Below the pieces are notes generated by a model, which searched no databases, had not been told where the DNA came from, and saw nothing but the letters and a program-made list of their open reading frames with translations. The translations under genes were made by a program, and so were the position numbers. Shown piece after piece: positions 34,472 to 43,466 of a DNA stretch of 64,000 bases; positions within the stretch are counted from its first letter, which is position 1; each line of letters begins with the position of its first letter. Source of the stretch: Rhizobacter sp. Root1238 (GTDB lineage Bacteria; Pseudomonadota; Gammaproteobacteria; Burkholderiales; Burkholderiaceae_C); NCBI RefSeq assembly GCF_001425825.1, contig NZ_LMDM01000002.1, positions 1 through 64,000 of the forward strand. Direction: 5' to 3'.

Positions 34472-37400
34472 TTACAGCGATCCGAGGAAGGCCAGGATGG
34501 CGTCCCGGTCGGCCTTGCTCAGCAACGCGAAGCGATCGCGGCTGGCCGCGCCTTCGCCACCGTGCCACATGATGGCTTCGGTCAGGTTGCGGGCGCGGCT
34601 GTCGTGCAGGTAGCCGACCTTGATGGTCTTGCCGGCCACCAGCTCGGTGTAGCCGATGCCCCACAGCGGCGAGGTGCGCCACATGTTGCCGGTGGCCAGG
34701 CCTTCGGTCAGGCCGTCGCCCAGGTCGGCGCCCATGTCATGCAACAGCATGTCGGTGTAGGGCTTGATCTTCTGCTCGCGCACTTCCTGGAACTCGCTGG
34801 TGGAGCCGGTCGTCATGTCGGTGACGTGGCAGCTCTGGCACTTGATGGTGTTGAACACCGTGGCGCCGGCAGCGATCTTGCTGACGTCCGGGTTCAGCGC
34901 AGCCAGCGGCGTCACACCCTTCGGGTAGCCGCTCGCCACGCTGCGTTGCGCCGGCACGGCCAGCAGGGCCACGTAGCGTTCCAGCAGCTTCAGCGCGTCT
35001 TCTGTCAGGCCGGTGTCGGTACGGTTCGCGATGCTGCACTTCGCCGGGCCGAACAGGCAGTCGCGGTTCGGGTAGACCGGCGAGGTGACCGACATGTCGA
35101 GCAGCGCGGCCGCCGAGGCTTGGTGGCGCAGGCTGACCTTCGAGGCCTTCCAGCCGTAGCGGCCCAGTCGAACCTTGCCGGTTTCCGGGTCGTACGCGAA
35201 GTTGGCGACGCCCTTGACGCCGTCGGCATCCGGGGTGGCCTTGGCACGCGCAATGATGTCGGCATCCGGGATCGCCTCGAGCAGGCCCATGCCGATCACC
35301 GGCTGGGCGCTGCGCACCGAGTACACCGCCGGCGTCGGGCCGTCGAAGGCCACCACCGGCTTGCTCAGTTCCACCGAGGTGCCGTCGGCCAGCTTCACCG
35401 TCTTCAGCTCGAAGCCGGACACGTGCACGGCCGTGCCCCAGTCGCGACGTACGCCGTCGGTCGATGCCTTGGCGTTCATCTGCGCGCCCAGGCCGTACAT
35501 CGGGTGCGGCAGCTGCTGGCCGTTCGCATCGACGGCGGCCGTGCGCACCGCCATCGTGTCGATCTTCTGGTTGACGACGGTCGGGGCCAGGCTGCGGCCG
35601 TTGTTGACGTGGCAGCCGAAGCAGGTCGACTGGTTGAACATCGGCCCTTGCAGGCCCACCGCGGCCGCGTTGCGGTCGTTGCCGTTCTCGGTGTGGTCAC
35701 CGGTCTGCATGCTGGTGTGGAACCAGCGGCGGCCTTCCACGAAGCGCTGCATGTTCTGCATGCCGATGTTGTTGTGCGGCTGCTGGAAGACGAAGTTCGA
35801 GTTGTCGGCGTAGTCGTACGAGACCGACCCGAGGCCGCCCTGCAAGGTCGCGGACGGCAGCGGCGTGTTGTTCAGGCGCGGCTGCGCACCGTAGTACGGA
35901 CGCAGGCCGGCACCGACCACGTAGCTCAGCTCGTTGGTGTAGTAGCGATGGCCATCGCTGGTGCCGAGCGCCTTCATGATCTCGGTCGTCGAGAAGAACG
36001 ACGGCGAGAACTCCACCACGTCACCCACCTTCAGCGAGCGCGCCGGGACGGTCTTGGTGGTCACCGGGGTGGCGGTCGTCGTCCTGTCGGTGGCGGGGTC
36101 GAAGGTCACCGCGTAGTCGTAGAACTGCGTGGCGCCGGGCACGTCGGCGCTGCGGGCCAGCACGCCGTTGGCGTTGGTCGACAGCGCGGAATGGCCGGGG
36201 AAGGTGTCGAACACCACGCTGCAGCCGTCGTTCGCGCCGATCACGCCGTTGTAGCCGCTGGTCGGGCTGGCGAGCGCGTTCTGCGGCGGCTTCGGCACCA
36301 CCGGGCACGAGGCCTTGTTGACGAAGCCGTCGGTGTATTTCGTGTCGTCCAGCAGGTCGCCCGGGCTCATCCAGCCGAAGCCGGTGGTGTTGGGGTTGTC
36401 GAATCCGCGGACGAAGGAGTGGCCGCCGCCGAACTGCGGCTGCTGGTAGTACTGGTTGACGATGATCTTCGGCTTGGTGACGCCGCTCACCTTGCTGTTG
36501 TCGATGAACTCGACACCCCAGGTGCGGAAGGCGAAGTAGTTGGCCACGAAGTTCAGGTGCGCACCGGGACCCTTGTCCACCGGGTTGCCGGCGGCATCGA
36601 CGGTCTCGTTCGCGCCGTAGCCGGCTTCGTTCCAGTCCTCGCCGCGCTCGCGTGCGTGACGCGAGCGGCCGACGAAGCCGACGCGGGTCACCAGCGTGCC
36701 GTCGGGCAGCGTGAACTGGACGGTATCGATCGGCGGCTGCTGCGCCGCCGGCGGGATCAGGTTGCTGCCGTCGGCCGGGTGCGGGATCACCGAGGCCGTG
36801 ACCGCCGAGCCCAGCGTGTTGTCGCTGCCCGGCGACTTGAAGCTCGCCTCGATGATCGAGTAGCCGTAGCCGGTGGCGCGCTTGACGCCGCTGATGCGCA
36901 CGTAGCGGACGTTGGCGTTCAGGTTGTAGAACTCTTCGGTGCCGCCCTTGCCGTCGGCGACGTAGCGCAGCTGGTACCAGGTCGAGCCGTCATCGGAGAC
37001 GAGGATCGCGTACTCCTTCGCGTACGCGGCTTCCCACACCAGCTTCAGGTAGCCGAGCTGGGTCTTGATGCCGAAGTCGAACTGGATCCAGTTGTCGTCG
37101 CTGCGCGAGCTTTCCCAGCGGCTGTCCTGCGTGGCCTTGCCGTCGATCGCCTTGTCGGCGGTGTTGTCGCCGTTGGCGCTCGAAGCGGTGGCCTTGGTCG
37201 GTGCGACGGCGGTGCCGGGCTTGCTCATGTCGACGCCGGCAGGCAGTTGCTGCGCAGGCGTCGGCGCCGGCGCGGCGGGTGCGCTGCCGGACGGAATCGA
37301 CGGGGGAGTCGGAGCCGGCGGGTTCTCCTGATTCGGCGGATTAGGATCGCTGGCCGGAGGCTGGGCGGGCGGCTCGGCCGGCGATTGCGGCGACGGCGCG

Positions 37401-37540
37401 CCGACCGGGCTCGCGCCCGAGGCTGAATCCGCATCCTTGCCGCCGCACCCGCTGAGGACGGCCGCTGCGAGGAAGAGGGAACTCAGTGCCACCAGCGCTG
37501 TGCGCGGCCGGTGCGGGTCCCCGGGAATCGTGTGCTTCAT
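34472..37540 (-). CDS. Large di-heme oxidoreductase lipoprotein with F5/8C domain
   Basis: 1022 aa. The N terminus is a lipoprotein signal (TALVALSSLFLAAAVLSGCG), followed by a Pro/Ala-rich linker of ~55 residues. Residues ~80-230 form an F5/8 type C (discoidin) domain (SANGDNTADKAIDGKATQDS, WIQFDFG, VRYVRISGVKRATGYG), probably carbohydrate-binding. The C-terminal ~420 residues match the DUF1111 di-heme oxidoreductase/putative peroxidase family, with two c-type heme motifs, CFGCH at 640 and CQSCH at 901. The middle ~300 residues (FGGGHSFVRGFDNPNTTGFG) are unassigned. AAAGGA precedes the ATG. It is twice the usual length of the family. The likely place is the outer membrane, surface or periplasmic face, in electron transfer or peroxide reduction at a polysaccharide. 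Confidence 0.83.
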   Translation of the reverse strand: MKHTIPGDPHRPRTALVALSSLFLAAAVLSGCGGKDADSASGASPVGAPSPQSPAEPPAQPPASDPNPPNQENPPAPTPPSIPSGSAPAAPAPTPAQQLPAGVDMSKPGTAVAPTKATASSANGDNTADKAIDGKATQDSRWESSRSDDNWIQFDFGIKTQLGYLKLVWEAAYAKEYAILVSDDGSTWYQLRYVADGKGGTEEFYNLNANVRYVRISGVKRATGYGYSIIEASFKSPGSDNTLGSAVTASVIPHPADGSNLIPPAAQQPPIDTVQFTLPDGTLVTRVGFVGRSRHARERGEDWNEAGYGANETVDAAGNPVDKGPGAHLNFVANYFAFRTWGVEFIDNSKVSGVTKPKIIVNQYYQQPQFGGGHSFVRGFDNPNTTGFGWMSPGDLLDDTKYTDGFVNKASCPVVPKPPQNALASPTSGYNGVIGANDGCSVVFDTFPGHSALSTNANGVLARSADVPGATQFYDYAVTFDPATDRTTTATPVTTKTVPARSLKVGDVVEFSPSFFSTTEIMKALGTSDGHRYYTNELSYVVGAGLRPYYGAQPRLNNTPLPSATLQGGLGSVSYDYADNSNFVFQQPHNNIGMQNMQRFVEGRRWFHTSMQTGDHTENGNDRNAAAVGLQGPMFNQSTCFGCHVNNGRSLAPTVVNQKIDTMAVRTAAVDANGQQLPHPMYGLGAQMNAKASTDGVRRDWGTAVHVSGFELKTVKLADGTSVELSKPVVAFDGPTPAVYSVRSAQPVIGMGLLEAIPDADIIARAKATPDADGVKGVANFAYDPETGKVRLGRYGWKASKVSLRHQASAAALLDMSVTSPVYPNRDCLFGPAKCSIANRTDTGLTEDALKLLERYVALLAVPAQRSVASGYPKGVTPLAALNPDVSKIAAGATVFNTIKCQSCHVTDMTTGSTSEFQEVREQKIKPYTDMLLHDMGADLGDGLTEGLATGNMWRTSPLWGIGYTELVAGKTIKVGYLHDSRARNLTEAIMWHGGEGAASRDRFALLSKADRDAILAFLGSL

Positions 37541-37974
37541 GCTGACAGGTCCTTTGATCGTCTGGGTCTGCTTGGAATCGGGCGCCGCGAGAATTTCAGC
37601 AATCCTCAGTGCATGGCGCGTACGAGAGGTAATGCGCAGGTTTGATGCCAGCCGCGGTGCTGCGGAACCGGTTCCTCTGCGCGGTCCTGCCGCACGCGAG
37701 GCGGCAAGCCCGTCCGCAAAAGAGGACCGTTCTCACGCCAGAAACAACTCGATACAAGCCTGACCCATCGGGACCCGCGGCAACAGTTTGCGGCGGCCAT
37801 CGCGGCACCGCAGCGCTCGCGGTGACAAGGATCGGGCCGCTGCCGCTGCGACGGACCTCCTTGAAACGACGATGGGTTCCATTCGGCGTTCGACGGCATC
37901 GGTCAATCGTCCGATGCCGCGGGCGAGCGGCCCGCCGGACACTTCCGAGACCAACTTCCCGACGACCTCAAGCC
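37541..37974. other. 434-base intergenic region with no gene seen
   Basis: This lies between the divergent di-heme lipoprotein and DUF308-like genes and should contain both promoters. Several open frames cross it but all look like G+C-driven noise without ribosome binding sites. No convincing RNA structure or repeat was noticed. Confidence 0.5.
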
Positions 37975-38532
37975 ATGATCACTCCGACCCTTGCCCCGGC
38001 GAACGCCCGCTGGTTGAGAACGCTCTATGTCACGCGTGCCGCCTTTTCCATCGCCTGGGTGGTGCTGGCCTTCACGGTGGCGCGGACGTCACCCGTCGTG
38101 GCGGGCGTGCTGCTGGTCGTGTACCCCGCGTGGGATGCGTTGGCGAACGCCGTCGATGCACGCCAGTCGGGCGGCATGTCGGCGAACACGACGCAGACGA
38201 TCAACGTGGTGGTGAGTGCCATCACCACGGTCGCGATGGCGGTGGCGGTGGGGCGCGGCATGCCGGCCGTGTTCGTCGTGTTCGGCGCCTGGGCGGTGCT
38301 CTCCGGCGTGCTGCAGCTGGGGACCGCCGTGCGGCGCTGGAAGCACTTCGGCGCGCAGTGGGCGATGGCGCTCAGCGGGGCACAGTCGGCGCTCGCCGGC
38401 ATCTTCTTCGTGAAGCAGGCGAGCGAACCCAACCCGATGCTGCAGAACCTCGCAGGGTATGCGGCGGTGGGGGCGCTCTACTTCCTGATCTCGGGGGCGG
38501 TGCTGCTGTACCGCGAACGCACGAGCCCCTGA
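37975..38532 (+). CDS. DUF308-like integral membrane protein, 185 aa
   Basis: Six hydrophobic segments: AAFSIAWVVLAFTVA, VVAGVLLVVYPAWDALANAV, INVVVSAITTVAMAVAV, VFVVFGAWAVLSGVLQL, WAMALSGAQSALAGIFFV and AVGALYFLISGAVLLYR. The arrangement of paired helices and the repeated GAWAVLxGxxQL motif match DUF308/HdeD-like membrane proteins. No activity is known. The 3' end overlaps the convergent roadblock-like gene by 55 bases. Confidence 0.78.
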   Translation: MITPTLAPANARWLRTLYVTRAAFSIAWVVLAFTVARTSPVVAGVLLVVYPAWDALANAVDARQSGGMSANTTQTINVVVSAITTVAMAVAVGRGMPAVFVVFGAWAVLSGVLQLGTAVRRWKHFGAQWAMALSGAQSALAGIFFVKQASEPNPMLQNLAGYAAVGALYFLISGAVLLYRERTSP

Positions 38533-38900
38533 CCTCGGGGATTCAGCAAGCGGCCCAGCGTGCGCACCATGCACCGCCAGGCCAGCCAGTCGACGCCGCG
38601 GTGGCGGCCGTGCGCGACGAGCAACAGGTCGGGCTCGCTGCTGCACGGGAACACCGCCAGCACGCCGTTCGCGTGGTACATGACGGCCGCCGCCAGCGTG
38701 CCCAGCCCGGCAAAGTGCAGCTTCTGCCGGTCGTGCAGCCGCCAGTGGTCGACGGCCGCTTCCCAGGCACGCCCGGTGCCCGGCGTGCCGGCGCTGGCAT
38801 GCCACACCAGCCCGGTGGCCGCGTCCACCAGGGCGCAGCCCAGGATGCCCGGTTGACCGGCCATGCGGCCCATCTCGGCGATCACGAGCGGCAGGTTCAT
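38478..38900 (-). CDS. Roadblock/LC7-like small protein, 140 aa
   Basis: From MNLPLVIAEMGRMAGQPG the protein has the profilin-like roadblock pattern: a first helix, GCALVDAATGLVWHASAGTP and LAAAVMYHANGVLAVFPCSS, with the RHRGVDWLAWRCMV tail. Roadblock proteins in bacteria act with small GTPases or in signalling. Its ATG overlaps the stop of a 28-codon ORF in an ATGA arrangement, and both follow the propeller sensor kinase on the same strand. Family call is from pattern only, so moderate certainty. Confidence 0.62.
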   Translation of the reverse strand: MNLPLVIAEMGRMAGQPGILGCALVDAATGLVWHASAGTPGTGRAWEAAVDHWRLHDRQKLHFAGLGTLAAAVMYHANGVLAVFPCSSEPDLLLVAHGRHRGVDWLAWRCMVRTLGRLLNPRGQGLVRSRYSSTAPEIRK

Positions 38901-38983
38901 GCGACGTTCACCCGTCGCTCGGCTTCGGCCAGGCCGGCGGCGCGCATCATCAGCGCCGCTGTCGAGTGCGGTGAAAGCTTCAT
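38897..38983 (-). CDS. Tiny ORF translationally coupled to the roadblock gene
   Basis: 28 codons, MKLSPHSTAALMMRAAGLAE then AERRVNVA. A GAGG site lies 8 bases before the ATG, and the stop overlaps the roadblock ATG (ATGA). The amphipathic helical sequence is protein-like, but at this length it may be only a leader for translational coupling. Confidence 0.4.
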   Translation of the reverse strand: MKLSPHSTAALMMRAAGLAEAERRVNVA

Positions 38984-39128
38984 CGGGACACCTCGGGGAC
39001 TGCTGCTTCGGGACGAGCCGCGAATGTAGGGAGTCCCCGTCCGGTGCGCATGACCGCAAGGTGATCGACGCTTGACGGGTGCCTGACCGGTGTGGCCCGC
39101 GCCGCGGCGTCGTGACGGGCAGCACGCT

Positions 39129-42100
39129 TCACGCGGTGGTGTTGCGCGCGGCCTCCTCGAAGCGCACGCGCACCGTCGTGCCGGCGCCGGGTCGGCTGTC
39201 GAGCTCGAACGAGCCGCCCAGCAGGCGCGCACGTTCTTCCATGCCGAGCAGGCCGTGCCCGCTGCGCTCGCGGGCAGGGTCGAAGCCGGCGCCGTCATCG
39301 GTGATGGTCAGCACCCAGGCCTGCGCGTCGCGCTGCAGGCTCACGCTCACCTCGCTGGCCTGCGCATGGCGGCGCACGTTGGTGAGCGACTCCTGCGCAA
39401 GGCGAAAGAGCTGCGTCGCTGCGTCCGGCGCCAGTCCGTCCGCCGCCGCATCGAGCTGCAGCCGGCACGGCGCACCGGTGGCGTGGGTGAACTCCGCGGC
39501 CAGCCACTCCAGCGCCGCGGCCAGGCCGCCGTCGAGCGCCGGTGGCCGCAGCTGTTTGACGAGGGCTCGCACGCCGCCGGCCAGGTGGTCGATGCGATCG
39601 AGCAGCAACTGGAAGTGCTCCTGCGCCGGCGGCCGCTCGCCACGCGCCCGCGCGCGCAGCACCGACGCCTCCATGCGCAGCGCCGCCAGCTGCTGGCCCA
39701 TTTCGTCATGCAGTTCGCGTGCGATGCGCCTGCGCTCGTCTTCCAGCGCATGCGTGTTGTGCTCGCCCAGCCGGCGCAGTGCCTGGCGCGACGTTTCAAG
39801 CTCGGCGGTGCGCTCGGCCACCGCGCGCTCGAGCCGCTCGCGGTCGCGGCGCTGGCGCCGGTTCGCGACCAGGTTCGACAGCCACCACAGCAGCGCCAGC
39901 GCCGCCGCGGCGGCCAGCTTCGCCGGTGCCGACCGCCACCACGGCGGCTCGATGGCGAAGGCGATGCGCAGCGGCGGGCCGGCCTCTGCGATCGGCACGC
40001 GAGCTCCGGCGCGCACCTCGAGCAGGTGCGAGCCCGCCTCGGGCGACTCGATGGTCACCACGTTGCCCTCGATCGCACGCCATGTGGCGTCGTCGTCCAG
40101 CCGGTATTCGACGCGCAGCGTGCGGCCGCGGGCGATGCTGGGGGTGGCGAGCGTCAGCTGCAGGTGGCGATCGTCCCAGGCGATCTGCGGCAGCGAGGCC
40201 GGCGAGGCCGTTTTCGCGCCGAAGCGCAGCGTGTCGGCGCGCAGCGCCGCAGGGGCCTCCTTGGCCTGCGCCGGGCGCAGGCGCGTGATGCCGGCGCTGG
40301 TACCGATCCACGCGGTGCCGTCGGCTTCGAGCAGCACCGCCCCGTCGTCGATGTCGTCCCACAGCAGCCCGTTGGTCCGGTCGATGTGCGACCAGTGGCC
40401 GCCGTCCTGGATGAAGGCGCCGTGATCGGTGCCGAACCAGAGGCGTCCGTCGGGCGCGCCGCGCAGGAAGTACACCGCCGGGTCGCCGAACAGCGCCAGG
40501 TCGAAACGGCGCACGAGCCGGACGTTGGCGCCGCCCTCCAGCGTGTAGAGGGCCAGGCTGTGCGAGTCGACCACCCAGAACGCCGACGCGCCGGCGACGC
40601 TCGCGTGTCCATCAGTCTCGATGACCTGGCCGTGCTCGTCGCGCATCGGCACCCAGGCGTTGTCGATCGCGCGGAAGATGCGGCGCTCGCCGACGAACCA
40701 TTCGACCGCCGTCGGCCCGGTGCCGGCGACGACGACGCCGCCCACCCATTCGCGCTCCGGCAGGCCATCGGCGACCGGCTGCCGGCGCACGCCCGAGGGC
40801 GTGGCGACGATGCGGTCGACGCCATGGCGTCCGGTGAGGTAGATGGCGCCGTCCGTGCCCTGCAGCGCCATGACCAGCGAGGGGTCGTTGAACATCGTGT
40901 CTGCGCCGGCCGCCCCGGTCCTGAGGCGCAGCACGCGTCCCGCCTCGACCCACCACAGCGCACCGTCGGCGGCGACGGCGATGTTGTTGGCAGCCCCCTT
41001 GGGACGCGAAGAGGCCAGCGGCTGCAGGCGTTCGCCGGCCTCGTCCAGCCGGGCGATACCCTGCGCCGTGCCGGCCCACAGGTGCCCGCGGCCGTCACGG
41101 GCGAAGCTGAACGCCGCGGGCGCCGGCAGCCCCTGCGCCGGTGTCCAGTGATCGGCCTGCCCGTAGCCGACCCAGTGGTGCAGGCCACGGCCCGAGCTTC
41201 CGAGCCACAGCGCGCCCTCGGCGTCGAACAGCAGCGAGCGGACCAGCGTTTCGGGCAGCCCCTCTTTCGAGGTCCATGATTGCCAGCGTTGTCCGTCCCA
41301 GCGTGCAACACCCGCATCGGTGGCCACCACGATGCGCCCTGCCGGGTCCTCGGCCAGCGCCGAGGTGGCCGGCAAGCGCTGTGCCGCCGGGGCCTCGACA
41401 GCGATGAAGCGGTGCTGCGCCGGTCGCAGTTGCGCGAGCCGGTCGCTGCTGCGCGCCCAGACGCTGCCGTCGCGGCCGAGCACCAGGTTGCCCCACATGC
41501 GGGCCGGCAGGCCCTCGGCCTCGCCCCAGGTGCGCAGCGTTCCGTCACGCCATTCGCACAGGCCGAGGCCGCAGCCGAACCACAGCGCGCCGCGGCCTGC
41601 GCGCAGCGCCCCGGAATCGGCATCGACCGCGCCCGGCGGGGCCGGGAAGGCCGGCAGCTTCACGCGCTGCACGGCCGGCGCCTGGCCCGCCGGTGCCGTG
41701 GCATCGATCGCCCACACCCGGCTGCTGCGGTCGATCGCGTAGACGATGCCGCGCTCGTCAACGTCGATGCGCTGCCCGCCTTCGACACCGATCAGCGCAC
41801 CGCCGGGCTGGGTGACCGCGGTCCAGGCCGGCCTGCCGTCGGTCTCGCGGCGCAGGAACAGGCCGAGGTCGGTTGCAATCCACAGCCGGCCGCCGCCATC
41901 GGCCCGCGCCGTCAGCAGCACCGCCCGCTCCGCGCCCGGCGGCAAGGCCTCGCGCCGGATGCGAAAGCCGTCGAAGCGGAACAGCCCGTTCTCGGTGCAG
42001 ATCCACAGCGTGCCGTCGGTCGCCTGCGTCAGGCAGCCGACCGCCATGTTGGTCAGCCCGGCCGATTGCTGGTAGCCCTCGAACACCGCATGCTGCGCGT

Positions 42101-42185
42101 GCGCGGCCGCGGCCACGCCCACCAGCAGCAGCGCCGCGAGCGCCGCCTTGCCGCGCTCAATCCACCAGGCCGTGTCGCAGCGCAT
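39129..42185 (-). CDS. Propeller-type sensor histidine kinase (Reg_prop/Y_Y_Y/HisKA_3)
   Basis: 1018 aa. A signal peptide (AALAALLLVGVAAAAHAQ) leads to ~650 residues of two-component-regulator propeller repeats (DGTLWICTENGLFRFDGFRI, GRLWIATDLGLFLRR), then a Y_Y_Y beta domain (RTLRVEYRLDDDATWRAI), one membrane helix (AAAALALLWWLSNLVA) and a HisKA_3 dimerisation domain with the phospho-His at 826 (IARELHDEMGQQLAALRME). A GHKL ATPase closes it (LTITDDGAGFDP, GHGLLGMEERARLLGG). The large periplasmic propeller should sense an external, often carbohydrate, signal. It overlaps the upstream response regulator gene by 29 bases, so the two are co-translated. Confidence 0.9.
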   Translation of the reverse strand: MRCDTAWWIERGKAALAALLLVGVAAAAHAQHAVFEGYQQSAGLTNMAVGCLTQATDGTLWICTENGLFRFDGFRIRREALPPGAERAVLLTARADGGGRLWIATDLGLFLRRETDGRPAWTAVTQPGGALIGVEGGQRIDVDERGIVYAIDRSSRVWAIDATAPAGQAPAVQRVKLPAFPAPPGAVDADSGALRAGRGALWFGCGLGLCEWRDGTLRTWGEAEGLPARMWGNLVLGRDGSVWARSSDRLAQLRPAQHRFIAVEAPAAQRLPATSALAEDPAGRIVVATDAGVARWDGQRWQSWTSKEGLPETLVRSLLFDAEGALWLGSSGRGLHHWVGYGQADHWTPAQGLPAPAAFSFARDGRGHLWAGTAQGIARLDEAGERLQPLASSRPKGAANNIAVAADGALWWVEAGRVLRLRTGAAGADTMFNDPSLVMALQGTDGAIYLTGRHGVDRIVATPSGVRRQPVADGLPEREWVGGVVVAGTGPTAVEWFVGERRIFRAIDNAWVPMRDEHGQVIETDGHASVAGASAFWVVDSHSLALYTLEGGANVRLVRRFDLALFGDPAVYFLRGAPDGRLWFGTDHGAFIQDGGHWSHIDRTNGLLWDDIDDGAVLLEADGTAWIGTSAGITRLRPAQAKEAPAALRADTLRFGAKTASPASLPQIAWDDRHLQLTLATPSIARGRTLRVEYRLDDDATWRAIEGNVVTIESPEAGSHLLEVRAGARVPIAEAGPPLRIAFAIEPPWWRSAPAKLAAAAALALLWWLSNLVANRRQRRDRERLERAVAERTAELETSRQALRRLGEHNTHALEDERRRIARELHDEMGQQLAALRMEASVLRARARGERPPAQEHFQLLLDRIDHLAGGVRALVKQLRPPALDGGLAAALEWLAAEFTHATGAPCRLQLDAAADGLAPDAATQLFRLAQESLTNVRRHAQASEVSVSLQRDAQAWVLTITDDGAGFDPARERSGHGLLGMEERARLLGGSFELDSRPGAGTTVRVRFEEAARNTTA

Positions 42186-42810
42186 AGCGCACGAGGTCGC
42201 TCAGCGAGTCCTGGCCGAGCTTCTCCATCAGCCGCGCCTTGTAGGTGCTGACGGTGTTGGGCGCGAGCTGCAACTGCGTGGCGATGTCGGTCGGCGACTG
42301 GCCCTTCACCAGCGCGATCAGCACCTGGCGTTCGCGCGTCGACAGCAGGGCCATCGGTTCTTCCTGCGCCTGCTCGGCGCGGATCAGTTCGGCGCTCAGC
42401 GACGGATCGACATAGCTGCGACCGGCCGCCACGCGGTGGATCGCGTCGATCAATTGCTCGGGCGAGACGTCCTTCGTCAGGTAGCCGAGGGCGCCGGCTT
42501 TCAGCGCGCGCCGCGCGATGTGCGGATCGGCGTGCATCGTCAGCACCAGCACCGGCAGCCCGGGGTGCGCGGCGACGACCCGCTCGATCAGGTCGACGCC
42601 GGTGCAGCCGGGCATCAGCAGGTCCAGCAGCAGCAGGTCGACGCCGCCGGCCGCGAGCCCGGCCAGCACCTCGGCGGCCGATGCGGCCTGGCCGGCCAGC
42701 ACGAGCCGGTCGTCGAGATCGAGCATCTTGCGCAGGCCTTCGCGCACCAGCGCGTGGTCGTCGGCGATGAGGACGCGGATCGGGCCCGCGGCGGGCGGCG
42801 TGGGGTTCAT
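42157..42810 (-). CDS. NarL/FixJ-type response regulator
   Basis: 217 aa. Receiver domain with acidic pair DD at 17-18, phospho-acceptor Asp63 (LLLLDLLMPG), Thr in VLTMHAD and Lys in YLTKDVSP. The C-terminal LuxR HTH is clear: LSTRERQVLIALVKGQSPTD and NTVSTYKARLMEKLG. It is the first gene of the operon containing the propeller kinase. Upstream, in the 186-base gap to the divergent winged-helix gene, lie several TGTAG palindromes. Confidence 0.92.
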   Translation of the reverse strand: MNPTPPAAGPIRVLIADDHALVREGLRKMLDLDDRLVLAGQAASAAEVLAGLAAGGVDLLLLDLLMPGCTGVDLIERVVAAHPGLPVLVLTMHADPHIARRALKAGALGYLTKDVSPEQLIDAIHRVAAGRSYVDPSLSAELIRAEQAQEEPMALLSTRERQVLIALVKGQSPTDIATQLQLAPNTVSTYKARLMEKLGQDSLSDLVRYALRHGLVD

Positions 42811-42944
42811 GGGCGCAACCGGAGCGGTACCGTGATGTAGTGATCAGTCTACATGACGACGACATGACATGTGAGATCGTTCGAAGGAAAGCCGGCAAGC
42901 CGGCACCAAGCGTGACAACTTCCCCGTCGACGCGTTGCCGATGT

Positions 42945-42985
42945 GTTGTAGATTAATGTCTACAACGTTCGTTGTAGCACTACAC
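42945..42985. promoter_or_regulatory. Cluster of TGTAG/CTACA palindromes (candidate operator)
   Basis: GTTGTAGA and TCTACAAC form a perfect 8-base inverted repeat around TTAATG (42945-42966). Six bases later TGTAG-CA-CTACA (42973-42984) repeats the same half-site. Thus four TGTAG half-sites fall within 41 bases, ending 12 bases before the winged-helix gene start. This looks like a cooperative operator for one of the two flanking regulators; overlap with the promoter region suggests repression or autoregulation. Confidence 0.6.
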
Positions 42986-42996
42986 CGCGAGGCCCC

Positions 42997-43434
42997 ATGT
43001 ACAGCTTTTCGTCACCCCGCCACACGTTCGACAACAGCACGATGCCGGGCCTCGCGCCTGCGGGCTCGCGGGCCGACGAGCCTGCGACGGAGGCGGTGCC
43101 CGAGTGCGTGGCACCGCTGCGGTTCGGGCGCTGCGAGGTCCGTATCGCCTCGCGCGAGGTGCTGGTCGACGGCCTGCCGCGGGCCTTGCAGCCGCGCCCG
43201 TTCGACCTGCTGGTCTACCTGATCGAGAGCCGCGACCGGGTGCGCACCACGGACGAGCTGCTCGACCAGATCTGGCGCCACGAGATCGTCCAGCCCGGCT
43301 CGCTGGCCGCCGCGGTGATGCGCATCCGCCAGGCGGTGTGCGACGGCAGCCCCGGCATCGGCCAGGTCATCCGAACCTACCCGCGCGTCGGCTACCGCTT
43401 CGTTGCCGTGCTGGACGGCGACGGCCCGCGCTGA
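42997..43434 (+). CDS. Stand-alone winged-helix (OmpR/PhoB C-type) regulator
   Basis: 145 aa. The first ~40 residues are low-complexity polar. Residues ~45-140 are a trans_reg_C winged helix: FGRCEVRIASREVLVDGLPR, LQPRPFDLLVYLIESRDRVR, DELLDQIWRHEIVQPGSLAA and IRTYPRVGYRFVAVLD. No receiver domain is present, as in CadC/ToxR-type or orphan DNA-binding proteins, but no membrane helix follows either. It is divergent from the NarL-type regulator, with a palindromic cluster just upstream. Confidence 0.83.
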   Translation: MYSFSSPRHTFDNSTMPGLAPAGSRADEPATEAVPECVAPLRFGRCEVRIASREVLVDGLPRALQPRPFDLLVYLIESRDRVRTTDELLDQIWRHEIVQPGSLAAAVMRIRQAVCDGSPGIGQVIRTYPRVGYRFVAVLDGDGPR

Positions 43435-43440
43435 CGTCGC

Positions 43441-43466
43441 GCCGGTGCCCTCAACGCGGCACCGGC
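43441..43466. terminator. Nine-bp hairpin between converging genes
   Basis: GCCGGTGCC and GGCACCGGC form a perfect 9-bp stem with an 8-base loop, just after the winged-helix gene and over the stop of the convergent 258-aa gene. No T-tract follows, so activity as an intrinsic terminator is uncertain. Confidence 0.4.

Noticed and set aside
34442-37426. Open frame of 994 codons antisense to the di-heme lipoprotein
   Set aside because: Composition is His/Arg/Val/Gly-rich as expected for the antisense of a G+C-rich gene; no domains or ribosome binding site, and the other strand has clear heme motifs and a lipobox.
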